Shown here: positions 34,917-43,102 of the stretch, piece by piece
How the letters are laid out: the number at the start of each line of letters is the position of its first letter
Position numbering within the stretch: the first letter of the stretch is position 1
Source: Prolixibacteraceae bacterium
GTDB lineage: Bacteria; Bacteroidota; Bacteroidia; Bacteroidales; Prolixibacteraceae
DNA: 64,000 nt
Reading direction: 5' to 3'
NCBI GenBank assembly: GCA_003506435.1
Contig: DOAQ01000037.1
Location: 253,749-317,748, forward strand
Translations under genes and position numbers: made by a program
Notes under the pieces: model-generated
Told to the model about the DNA's origin: nothing
The model's input: the letters and a program-made list of their open reading frames with translations, nothing else
Database searches by the model: none

Positions 34917-37790
34917 TCATTTTATCAGTAACATTTTCTTCTGAAGAATGAAATCCCCGGTTTTCAGACGGCAGATATATAATCCATCGGGGACGGTATG
35001 ATTTCCATCATCTGTGCCATTCCATTTTACTTCATACGAGCCGAATTGATGTAACCCGTCAGCTAATTTCCGTATCTCCTGCCCTATGGAATTATATACA
35101 GAAAGGGCGATCCGGGATGATTGAGGAACAAAGTATTTGATAGTGGTTACGGAATTAAAAGGATTTGGATAATTTTCGAGGCAAGCCTTTTCCGAAAGCA
35201 ACCTATTAACGCTGAGGACTGAACCATTCAGACAGAGATTGATTTCCTTATTCTTGCCTGATTCATGAATAATGGTTGTTTGTGTCGCCTGCGAATCAGT
35301 ATATAACGGGTATTCCGTATTATTTATTAATAGTTTAACCAGAATTCCTGAATTATCCGGGGTTCCCTCATCCTCCGCAGTGCCTGAATCATCGGTTCCC
35401 ACTGCTATAAAATAATAACCATCCTTCGTGACACCTTCTCCTACCAGTTGATGATCTGAAGCATTGTATATCCTGACGATAAGATTATCGGTCGGAAGCT
35501 TCTTCTGCTGATCAGTGATTGTTCCGGTATAACAGGCAGGAAGGGCATAATAATAAGGTCTTTTGTAATTCTTGTTATAAATAGTGTTCGCACTTTTGTA
35601 AGGTGGAGGCAGTATCCATGTTCCTGCTGCGGTTCCTGTAAACAGCTCGCCGGTATGGGGATTGACTTGCAGTCCGACATTCCCGATACGGGGAAGATTA
35701 CAGGATATATTCATCCATGTTTTGCCATCGTCAATACTTCTCCATATATTATCAATCCCATGAGAGAACATGCAGGCATACATGATGTTCGGGAACTTCG
35801 GATCAAAAGTGATTTTATTCACGAAATTTCCATATTCAGCGCCCCCTGCGAGGTTTATGATTCCAAGCCCTTTCCAGCTATTTCCGTCGAATACGGCCAT
35901 GTCGCCCCGTTCAACACCTGGCATAGAACCATTGCACACTGCATATACTTTGTTCGGGTCAGTTGGGTGTACATTGAAAACAGGACGGGAATCAAGAGGG
36001 GTAAAAGAATAACCCGGATCTGCATAAAGGCTCCAGTTTTGCCCATGATCGCCTGAACGGTAGATTTTGTTCCGGGAAGTGTTCCTGTTAATAGCATAAA
36101 TAACCTCGGGGTATTTCTCACACATTCCGAATATGGAACCATTCATATTATCCAGATATGACGAAGCCCGAAATGTAAGCCCTCCGTCGGTAGAGATTTT
36201 GTTGCCTGCATAGATAATATCCGGATTTGTTGAATGATATTTAACAAACAGGTGATATTCGGTATAACCGGGAGTAATCCCACTTTCAACAACAGTTGGC
36301 AATGTCCAGTTAACTCCTGCGTCGGTAGTGAACGCCACTTTGGTTTCAAAGTTATAACCGGCTGACGCCACAATTTTTTTTGAGCCTTGCACTGGTTCCA
36401 TGTCTCCATTGAATTGGCTCGTCCAAGGGATTACGGGGTTCGTCCCCTCGCGCCAGGAAATAGGTACACCACGGTCTTCAAAATAATCACTTCCTGTTTC
36501 AGTTACCATCATTCCAACATCTGCATTCAGGGTTGCAAACCGATTCGGATCGTGAGAATCGAATAACATGGACTGATTGCCCCATCCCCAGGCAAAACCT
36601 GTAAAGTAATCTGAGCTGACATCAAATGTGGCGCCTGCATCGTCGGTTTTCCTGAACTGTGCATTGGAGAATGCCACGGCATCGGTCGAGTCATGCGGAT
36701 TTGGCGCAATCCCGGTAAACTGTCCCCTGATGACGATTTTATAATTTCTGCCAAGTCCGGGTTGTTCTTCAAAATACCCTGATTTGGTCCATGTATCCCC
36801 GCCATCCCTGGATACAACAAGATTGGCCCCGCTTCTGGCTTGTGGTACCATGTACAAAAGATTGGGATAACCCTGGTTCATAAACAGGAAATACGCGTAA
36901 TCATTTCTTACTTCCGTAAAATTTAAACCTCCGTTTTTCGATCTGTAAACGCCATCGTCTTTTACGGTAGCGAATATGATGTTTGGATTCTTCGGATTAA
37001 CTTCAACCGACATGACTTCTCCCGTGGGAAGGTCTCCCAGTTTTGAAAAGCTAGCCCCCTTGTCCTGACTGACAAAAAGCCCGTCCTCTGTCGCCATGTA
37101 AATAGTTTTTCCGTCAGAGGGGTGTGTTTTCAGGTCATAAATTTTTTCATAAAGGCTGTGATCGAATAATTTGACCCAGGTATCGCCGCCATCTTCACTT
37201 CGGTAAAAGGCACCGGGAGCCCCTTCCGTTCTGCTGTCGTAAGGATGTACAACATACCAGCGCAATGCCTTTTTCTGGTTCGTATTGATGCTTGTCCGGT
37301 CATAAGCTATGGTTTTCCTGTTATACCGGTGAAGGCTGGAATTATAATTTGGTTTTGAAGGGAGCGCCAGGCTCCACGTCTTACCACTGTCGTTTGACCT
37401 GAAGACCCCTTCATAAGTTGTTGCCCGGTAATTCGACGACTTTGATACAGTTGCGAAAACAATGCTTGAATCAACGGGATCAACTTCAATAGATAAGCTG
37501 GCATGCGCATACATCCCTTTGCACAGGCATTTATCCCAGCTTGCCCCGCCATCCCCGCTTCTCCATACCTGACAGACATCGTGTGCAAGATAAATAACAT
37601 TCGGGCGATTATAACAACGGGCGATACTGTGCATGTGCTGTTCTCCCTCTCCTCCTACATCTCCCAGTTTAAATTCAGCCTCGGAGCGAACAGGCATGAC
37701 CCGCCATCCGTCGTAAATAACAGAAGTCTGGCTAAAAGCATGAAATCTGACAACTAATAACAATGAAAAAAATAAAATATGTTTTCTCAT
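34917..37790 (-). CDS. T9SS-exported BNR/sortilin-type beta-propeller protein (GH74-like)
   Basis: The 957-residue protein has a signal peptide (residues 1-20) and more than ten BNR Asp-box-like repeats (SGDGGASWD, SNDSGKTWS, SEDGGDTWV, SQDKGASFS, SKNGGLNFT, SRDGGDTWT, SGDHGQNWS, SIDDGKTWM), the arrangement seen in sortilin/VPS10-type propellers and GH74 xyloglucanases. A small Ig-like domain follows near 770-860. The last 90 residues are a type A T9SS sorting domain: ENYPNPFN, then KWNGTDDGN and DGLYICRLKTGDFILQKKM. It is therefore likely exported across the outer membrane and fixed to the cell surface. Enzyme activity is possible but not shown by the repeats alone. Confidence 0.87.
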   Translation of the reverse strand: MRKHILFFSLLLVVRFHAFSQTSVIYDGWRVMPVRSEAEFKLGDVGGEGEQHMHSIARCYNRPNVIYLAHDVCQVWRSGDGGASWDKCLCKGMYAHASLSIEVDPVDSSIVFATVSKSSNYRATTYEGVFRSNDSGKTWSLALPSKPNYNSSLHRYNRKTIAYDRTSINTNQKKALRWYVVHPYDSRTEGAPGAFYRSEDGGDTWVKLFDHSLYEKIYDLKTHPSDGKTIYMATEDGLFVSQDKGASFSKLGDLPTGEVMSVEVNPKNPNIIFATVKDDGVYRSKNGGLNFTEVRNDYAYFLFMNQGYPNLLYMVPQARSGANLVVSRDGGDTWTKSGYFEEQPGLGRNYKIVIRGQFTGIAPNPHDSTDAVAFSNAQFRKTDDAGATFDVSSDYFTGFAWGWGNQSMLFDSHDPNRFATLNADVGMMVTETGSDYFEDRGVPISWREGTNPVIPWTSQFNGDMEPVQGSKKIVASAGYNFETKVAFTTDAGVNWTLPTVVESGITPGYTEYHLFVKYHSTNPDIIYAGNKISTDGGLTFRASSYLDNMNGSIFGMCEKYPEVIYAINRNTSRNKIYRSGDHGQNWSLYADPGYSFTPLDSRPVFNVHPTDPNKVYAVCNGSMPGVERGDMAVFDGNSWKGLGIINLAGGAEYGNFVNKITFDPKFPNIMYACMFSHGIDNIWRSIDDGKTWMNISCNLPRIGNVGLQVNPHTGELFTGTAAGTWILPPPYKSANTIYNKNYKRPYYYALPACYTGTITDQQKKLPTDNLIVRIYNASDHQLVGEGVTKDGYYFIAVGTDDSGTAEDEGTPDNSGILVKLLINNTEYPLYTDSQATQTTIIHESGKNKEINLCLNGSVLSVNRLLSEKACLENYPNPFNSVTTIKYFVPQSSRIALSVYNSIGQEIRKLADGLHQFGSYEVKWNGTDDGNHTVPDGLYICRLKTGDFILQKKMLLIK

Positions 37791-37799
37791 CTGAAATCA

Positions 37800-39509
37800 T
37801 TATTTACCTAATTTGTCAGATATCCTGAATTGTATTTGTTTTTCTTTTCCCATTGATACACCTGCCCTGTCTTTTACACGAGAAGAAACAACAATCCGGT
37901 ATTGTTCACTATTTTCAAAAGCTTGTACAGGAATAAATGTAAATTTCGTCCCGGCGTGTGAAACCTGCCATTTCCCCTCAACATCTTTATTGTCACAGAT
38001 ACGGATAACACGGATGCCGTTCTTGTTGAAAATGCTTTTTTCATTCATTGCAGGGGCAAAATGAACAGATATCTCATCGCCGGGCAAAACATCAGTCTTT
38101 TCATTTCGGGGGGTGACCATCAGGACAACCGGAGGAAGTTTTTCCTCTGGTTTAAGATACCTGTCAAAAAAGTCAATGACCAGTTTATACCTGTCAACAC
38201 CCAATCTCTTATCATATCCATAAGAAAGAGAGTGCCCCAACCCTTCCATAAAAAGATAAATATGGTTGACATCCAATTCTTTCAATCTTTTTAAAAAGTG
38301 GGGAGTTCCTTCCTTGGTGATCACATCCCGGTCGTTTTCGCCGCAGGCAAGAATGGTTGGTACATAATCGGGAGTAATATATTCTGATTCCCAAAGCCCC
38401 ATTCCCATGCCCTGCCATCCGGCATGAATCTTTGAAGGATATCCGGGACAGGGTTGCGGTTGGGGAGTTCCTTCCGGAAAGCCAGCAAACGTTTTACTTT
38501 CGGTACCCTTTGCATTATTCGGATCAGAAAGACGCGTAACAGCATATTGCCCTTTGGAAATCCCCATCATCCCAATATGATCGGTATTGATATTATACTT
38601 TTCCGCATTTGCATAAATGTAACGCATCCCTGCCGAGTAACAGGCAAGGCCATTCCAGTGATCGAGCGTGAAACCATTAAAATGCCAGTAATGTGTTACA
38701 CAAGGATTGAAGCAGTGCCCCATCACGATATATACATACCCGCGCAACTGGAACCAGTTCAGATGGGAGCCGTCTTCGGTGAGGCCTCCATGCACATTAC
38801 GGTTTTGCTGGGTTTCGGAATAGACAAAGGCGGGTAACTCTTCATTAGATTCCGATGGATAGACAATATCCATTTTAATTCTGTAATCAAAAGGATTTCC
38901 CTGCCGGTCGACCATATCAGAAGGTTTTTGGGCAGGTTTCATGCCGGGAACCTTTGGTACAATTTCATTATTATAGGTTTCCATGATATATTCCAAAGAA
39001 CCATATACTCCATGTTTATCAAATTCCCAGTAAACCAAGTCCGTGGCTACCCGGTAACCTTCCGGTAGGACAAAACATCTGTATTGCCTGGGTTTTAAAT
39101 TGATATCATCCAAAAGAGAAGGGGTTTTAAAACCGAAAACTGCGTTGTAAAGCCCATTCAGATCATTATCGATGAAAGGCGAATTAGCCTTGGGGTCATT
39201 CCCGAAATCGACGGTAATAACGATGAATTTTTTATTGATGTAATCCTGCAGAATCGAAAGGTCGTCTTCCTGCCCGATTCTTTTCCATGCCCGGTTTTTA
39301 AGGTACAAAACCACATCTTTGTCATCGGAACCGGTACTGTCTTCGAGATAATATATTCTTAATGGCAATTCTTTACCAAGATCAGGAAACTTCCATTCAC
39401 TGGATTTTTTCAGATACGGATTCAGAACTGATAAATCAGAAGAAGCAAGTGATGCCAGTGAGCTAATTATTAATGCAATTATAACCGAGCCGATAAATGT
39501 TCGTTTCAT
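37800..39509 (-). CDS. Exported alpha/beta-hydrolase with C-terminal Ig-like (Big_5) domain
   Basis: The 569-residue protein has a signal (residues 1-23), a poorly recognised N-terminal region (25-200), then an alpha/beta-hydrolase core with nucleophile elbow GMMGISKGQYA (Ser318), a likely acid in CGENDRDV and a His in EGLGHSLSYG. The last 110 residues (VTPRNEKTDVLPGDEISVHFAPAM onwards) form a Big_5/SbsA-type Ig domain. The enzyme is probably a carbohydrate esterase or a peptidase-like hydrolase. It is 9 bases upstream of the T9SS propeller gene, so the two are co-translated. The Lys after the nucleophile Ser is unusual but seen in some esterases. Confidence 0.8.
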   Translation of the reverse strand: MKRTFIGSVIIALIISSLASLASSDLSVLNPYLKKSSEWKFPDLGKELPLRIYYLEDSTGSDDKDVVLYLKNRAWKRIGQEDDLSILQDYINKKFIVITVDFGNDPKANSPFIDNDLNGLYNAVFGFKTPSLLDDINLKPRQYRCFVLPEGYRVATDLVYWEFDKHGVYGSLEYIMETYNNEIVPKVPGMKPAQKPSDMVDRQGNPFDYRIKMDIVYPSESNEELPAFVYSETQQNRNVHGGLTEDGSHLNWFQLRGYVYIVMGHCFNPCVTHYWHFNGFTLDHWNGLACYSAGMRYIYANAEKYNINTDHIGMMGISKGQYAVTRLSDPNNAKGTESKTFAGFPEGTPQPQPCPGYPSKIHAGWQGMGMGLWESEYITPDYVPTILACGENDRDVITKEGTPHFLKRLKELDVNHIYLFMEGLGHSLSYGYDKRLGVDRYKLVIDFFDRYLKPEEKLPPVVLMVTPRNEKTDVLPGDEISVHFAPAMNEKSIFNKNGIRVIRICDNKDVEGKWQVSHAGTKFTFIPVQAFENSEQYRIVVSSRVKDRAGVSMGKEKQIQFRISDKLGK

Positions 39510-39561
39510 AAAATGTACTCTTCAAAAATGAATGAAATATTGTCACGCATATTTGCATGAA

Positions 39562-40173
39562 TCAATCCTTAATACAGCGGATGCTGTATCCAAATGTCTT
39601 TCTGCCTTCCATCCTGATTTTACCAACTGTGTTATAGTTAATTCCATGATAGTAAGCAGTCTCAGAAGTTGCCGGTGAAGACGACCACCATGCCCCTCCT
39701 CCATAACCATTCCCTAAAAATTCCCCGTCATAACCGCGGAAATCACTCTGCAGCAAATTGAATATCTTTTTATTAAGTGATTTTGCATCTGGTGTTTCCA
39801 GAAGAAATTTCACCAATACCTGCCACTCCGATTCGCCAGGTATATGCCAGCCCGAAGGACAGACATTACGTTCATCCGAAACGGCATACCAGTTATAAAG
39901 CCTTCCAAGGCTATCTGATTTGGCAGGATTGTTTGCAACATCGCAATATGCTCCGATAGTTAACTCATTCCACTGCTTTGGATCCTGAATATTGGGAATA
40001 GCATCACCATTGCGGTAATGCGCCACTTTCAGGTTCTCCTCCATCCAGATTTGGGCCCCTATTTTTATTGTTTTGTATTCATTCCCGTCAATATCCGTTA
40101 CGAATTCCTGTCCTTCAACACTTACAGCAAATACTACAAAAAAGATGGTTAAATAGATTGTAAACGGGTTCAT
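39562..40173 (-). CDS. FISUMP-domain secreted protein
   Basis: The 203-residue protein has a signal (residues 1-21, ending VEG) and one Fibrobacter succinogenes major paralogous domain: VTDIDGNEYKTIKIGAQIW, MEENLKVAHYRNGDAIP, GRLYNWYAV, CPSGWHIPGESEW, WWSSSP and a final SIRCIKD. The domain is common in Bacteroidota surface proteins and is distantly related to formylglycine-generating and C-type-lectin-like folds; its role is not known. It starts 11 bases after the oxidoreductase remnant. It is shorter than many family members and has no extra domain. Confidence 0.85.
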   Translation of the reverse strand: MNPFTIYLTIFFVVFAVSVEGQEFVTDIDGNEYKTIKIGAQIWMEENLKVAHYRNGDAIPNIQDPKQWNELTIGAYCDVANNPAKSDSLGRLYNWYAVSDERNVCPSGWHIPGESEWQVLVKFLLETPDAKSLNKKIFNLLQSDFRGYDGEFLGNGYGGGAWWSSSPATSETAYYHGINYNTVGKIRMEGRKTFGYSIRCIKD

Positions 40174-40183
40174 ATATGTTTTT

Positions 40184-40315
40184 TTACATTTTAACTTCCA
40201 ACCAGTTTTCGCTTAGCGCCGATTGTTCAAGGGCTTCAAGCACTGCCACACCTTTAAAGAAATAACCACCCTGCACCAAAAAAGGCACAGGGTGATATAA
40301 CATAGAATAGCTAAA
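40184..40315 (-). pseudogene. 3' remnant of a Gfo/Idh/MocA-type oxidoreductase gene
   Basis: In the 149-base gap, the minus strand has an open segment from a TAG (40316-40318) to a TAA at 40184-40186. From the ATG at 40303 it encodes 39 residues, including GGYFFKGVAVLEALEQSA and NWLEVKM. This resembles the closing helix and strand of Gfo/Idh/MocA dehydrogenases, where a helix with AxxxSA is followed by W-V/L-x-V at the C-terminus. The remainder of such a gene (over 300 codons) is missing; the DUF1735-type lipoprotein gene ends 7 bases before the segment. A deletion or insertion junction therefore probably lies near 40316-40322. The family call rests on a short stretch and is only moderately sure. 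Confidence 0.55.
40267..40294 (-). terminator. Hairpin after the surface lipoprotein gene, possible attenuating terminator
   Basis: An 11-base-pair stem (CACCCTGTGCC paired with GGTGCAGGGTG on the minus strand, with two G-U pairs) closes a six-T loop, 29 bases after the stop codon of the DUF1735-type gene. The following minus-strand sequence (GTTATTTCTTT) is only moderately T-rich, so termination may be partial. Such a hairpin would let the SusC/SusD core be expressed more strongly than the downstream enzyme genes. It overlaps the oxidoreductase remnant, so it could instead be a chance feature of old coding sequence. Confidence 0.4.
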
Positions 40316-40322
40316 CTAAACC

Positions 40323-41348
40323 TTACTTAACAAGCGGTGTAAATTCTTCAAATACAACAGTCCTGTTCCTGAACACAAGCGTGTCATTCACATTGTGCAT
40401 ATACGTTCCGTCATTAACCTGGTAATTGAGATATAACGCATTCCTCTTTTCTCCTCCCCAGGTGTCACCATCCTCAACAAATTTCCCGGTTCCTGTTACA
40501 GCGAACGTCGATCCCGCAGTTTGAGTAATGGTACAATTTCCTCCTGTAGTGAAAGTCATATCCATAGAAAATTTTCCCGGACTTGTAGGAGAAAACCGTA
40601 CATTGTTGCTATACCTCACAACATGCCTTGAGACCGTTGTTACATTCACAACTTCATCTGTCTCTACATAGGCAGTACGGTAAGCAATCGTATTATAAAT
40701 CTGGTTACTGCCATCTTTTATAAGATCACGGCCTCTGAGCAAATATTTTGCATCATATTCGTTGACGTATTTGATAGCAAACAAAGTAAAATCTTTTGGC
40801 GATTTAATCCAGTCGGCAGCAATTCTGCGGTCCGGGTTGCTCAGGGTTGAACTTCCCATCAACACCGAATCGGTGGTGGCGCTGGTAATTCGTAACGGGA
40901 TTACATAGTTCGTCGCCACAGCCAGGGGATCGGCAGTAAAAGCTTCCGTAAGCTGTACCATAATACTCCCTGAAAACTCTCCTTTTGGAATAACGATCTT
41001 ACTATTATCACTTAGCGTATAATAACTTTGTGGCAATGCTAAAATAGGCGTACCTCCGGCGTTATTATACAAATTCGCAACAAGGCTTTCGTCAACCGTG
41101 AAATTGACAACCACTTCCTTTTCGTTTTCATAAGCTCCTCCCATTGTCGCGCTGATCTCGAATTTCAATGCTTTATCATTGCTGTTATCATAGGCATAAT
41201 CTCCAAAAATCAGCGTCCTTACAGGGTATTGATATGGGAAGTAAGATGCAGTATAATCAAAATCGTCGAAATCCCAATCCTGATTTTTACAGGAGAATAT
41301 ACCTAATGTGATTAGGAGGATTCCTGATAATATTTTTATTTTTCTCAT
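40323..41348 (-). CDS. DUF1735-type surface glycan-binding lipoprotein
   Basis: The 341-residue protein has a lipobox IFSC (Cys20). After the anchor it has the DUF1735-like N-terminal Ig domain (TASYFPYQYPVRTLIFG near 33-49, NFTVDESLVANLYN, YYTLSDNSKIVIPKGEFSG, and NYVIPLRITSA) and a C-terminal domain of about 150 residues ending RNRTVVFEEFTPL. Proteins of this type follow SusD genes in many Bacteroidota loci and are thought to bind glycan at the cell surface. It starts 30 bases after the second SusD stop and is the last gene of the uptake core. Confidence 0.87.
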   Translation of the reverse strand: MRKIKILSGILLITLGIFSCKNQDWDFDDFDYTASYFPYQYPVRTLIFGDYAYDNSNDKALKFEISATMGGAYENEKEVVVNFTVDESLVANLYNNAGGTPILALPQSYYTLSDNSKIVIPKGEFSGSIMVQLTEAFTADPLAVATNYVIPLRITSATTDSVLMGSSTLSNPDRRIAADWIKSPKDFTLFAIKYVNEYDAKYLLRGRDLIKDGSNQIYNTIAYRTAYVETDEVVNVTTVSRHVVRYSNNVRFSPTSPGKFSMDMTFTTGGNCTITQTAGSTFAVTGTGKFVEDGDTWGGEKRNALYLNYQVNDGTYMHNVNDTLVFRNRTVVFEEFTPLVK

Positions 41349-41378
41349 ATTACTAATGTTTTTTGAATTAATAAATTC

Positions 41379-43082
41379 CTACCATCCCTGGTTTTGAAGT
41401 AGATTTTCATTTTTCAGGATTTCAGTACTCGGAATCGGAGCATAATACATGTACGATTCAAAATCTCTGGCTTCAACACTTATCGGCGTATAGGTAGTTC
41501 CACTGATTTCCATGCCGTTAGTTGTTTCGGTAAGATTGAGTTTCCATCTTCTCAAATCCCAGAACCTAAATCCTTCAAAGCAAAGCTCCAATCTGCGTTC
41601 ATTGCGGATAAGACCGGCCATTTCTTCTTTTGTAGTACGGGATGCAAGATACGGATCAGCGGCCGGGGTAATACCTGCCCGTTTGCGAATGGCGCGGATC
41701 ACCGTACGCGGTGTAAACCCGTAACCATTCGGATCGGCGTCAAGCCCCCAGGCCTGATTGGCTGCCTCGGCATAGATCAGGAACAATTCGGTAAAACGAA
41801 CATGGTTATAGATATGTATTTTTGTATTAATCGCTGCCGGATTAAGGTTCACATCCGGACGGAGCAGTTTTTTCAAATAATACCCAGTCCTCGTTGACGT
41901 GGTGAGCTTGTTTATTCCGTTTGAAGGATCATCTACATGGGTCCGTATCGTTGTCGTACCCAGCTTATTTCCATCATACAGGATATATGCAGCTAACCGG
42001 GGATCCCTGTTCACATAAGGTGTGTTCGGATTATAACCACTTCCGGATGCCGTGATCGGATATCCATTAACCATCGGGAAAGCATCGACCAGGTTTTGAG
42101 TGGGATTAATATCGCCATTTCCGTATAATGAAGGCGGGAAACACGTCTGTTCTTTCGCATTGCTGCTGTAGGTATTATTTCTCCACAATACTTCGGCAAT
42201 GTTAATGTCATTGTCAGCATCGTAATACACAAGTCCTGCAGCATTTAAGCCGTTTGCGCCACCAATTTCAGCCAGTAACTCCCCGGCCAAAGTAGCAGCC
42301 GTAACGCATTTGGCTGTATTATATGAACCACTGTTATAGGCCGGGCTGGCAGCATGCAATGCAAGGCGCGCTTTGAGCGCCTTGATGATCTGACTGTTAA
42401 TACGGTTCTTATTATGCGCGCCATATACTGTGGTACTGTCATCATACCCCGTAATATTTACCCATTTGTACGGCAAGAGAGCAGTTGCCTGATTGAAATC
42501 AGCCATAATCTGGTCATAACATTCCTGGTAGGTTCCCCTGGACTTCTTCCAGTCGTCATTTCCGGGGTTTAACACTTCTGTTACATAAGGTACACCCCGC
42601 AAAGTCCCGTCAGTCGCGGTACCGCCATAATACATCAACAGGCGCATGTGGTGATAAGCCCTTAAAGCATACGCTTCACCTTTCAGACGTCTTTTAAACA
42701 TTTCATTTCGAACCTCGCTTTCCCAACTCCAACTGGCATCATCAGCTATCGTAAAAAAGTAATTCAGGTTGAAAATAGCGCTATAACAAGTACCCCATAT
42801 ACTCATCGGATCATAATTGGCCGACCATTGGCCTGTTGCCATCCGCAGGTATGAACTGGTCTTGTCGTTTGAAACAGCGTCGTCAGTCGCTACATCTTCA
42901 CTGCCATAACTTACTGGAAGTAAGGAATATCCCCTGAGCATCAGCCCTTCGGCAAACAACGGGTCATTGTAAACCCTGTCCTTTGTGTATATATTCGATT
43001 TCTCAGGTTCCAGAATTTCATCGCATGCACCAACCGCAAGGACCAGAAATAATAATAGCAAGAATTTATTTATCGAATTCAT
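41379..43082 (-). CDS. SusD/RagB-family glycan-binding lipoprotein (second pair)
   Basis: The 567-residue protein has a lipobox AVGAC (Cys20) and SusD features: the TPR-like helices with GEAYALRAYHHMRLLMYYGG (residues 115-140 region), TYQECYDQIMADFNQA, the RINSQIIKALKARLALHAA helix, and the C-terminal RNERRLELCFEGFRFWDLRRW with ILKNENLLQNQGW at the end. SusD proteins form the lid on their SusC transporter and bind the incoming glycan. Its gene follows the second SusC by 20 bases. It differs clearly from the first SusD, so the two pairs probably take up different oligosaccharides. Confidence 0.94.
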   Translation of the reverse strand: MNSINKFLLLLFLVLAVGACDEILEPEKSNIYTKDRVYNDPLFAEGLMLRGYSLLPVSYGSEDVATDDAVSNDKTSSYLRMATGQWSANYDPMSIWGTCYSAIFNLNYFFTIADDASWSWESEVRNEMFKRRLKGEAYALRAYHHMRLLMYYGGTATDGTLRGVPYVTEVLNPGNDDWKKSRGTYQECYDQIMADFNQATALLPYKWVNITGYDDSTTVYGAHNKNRINSQIIKALKARLALHAASPAYNSGSYNTAKCVTAATLAGELLAEIGGANGLNAAGLVYYDADNDINIAEVLWRNNTYSSNAKEQTCFPPSLYGNGDINPTQNLVDAFPMVNGYPITASGSGYNPNTPYVNRDPRLAAYILYDGNKLGTTTIRTHVDDPSNGINKLTTSTRTGYYLKKLLRPDVNLNPAAINTKIHIYNHVRFTELFLIYAEAANQAWGLDADPNGYGFTPRTVIRAIRKRAGITPAADPYLASRTTKEEMAGLIRNERRLELCFEGFRFWDLRRWKLNLTETTNGMEISGTTYTPISVEARDFESYMYYAPIPSTEILKNENLLQNQGW

Positions 43083-43102
43083 CTTTATTCATTTTTAGTT
43101 AT

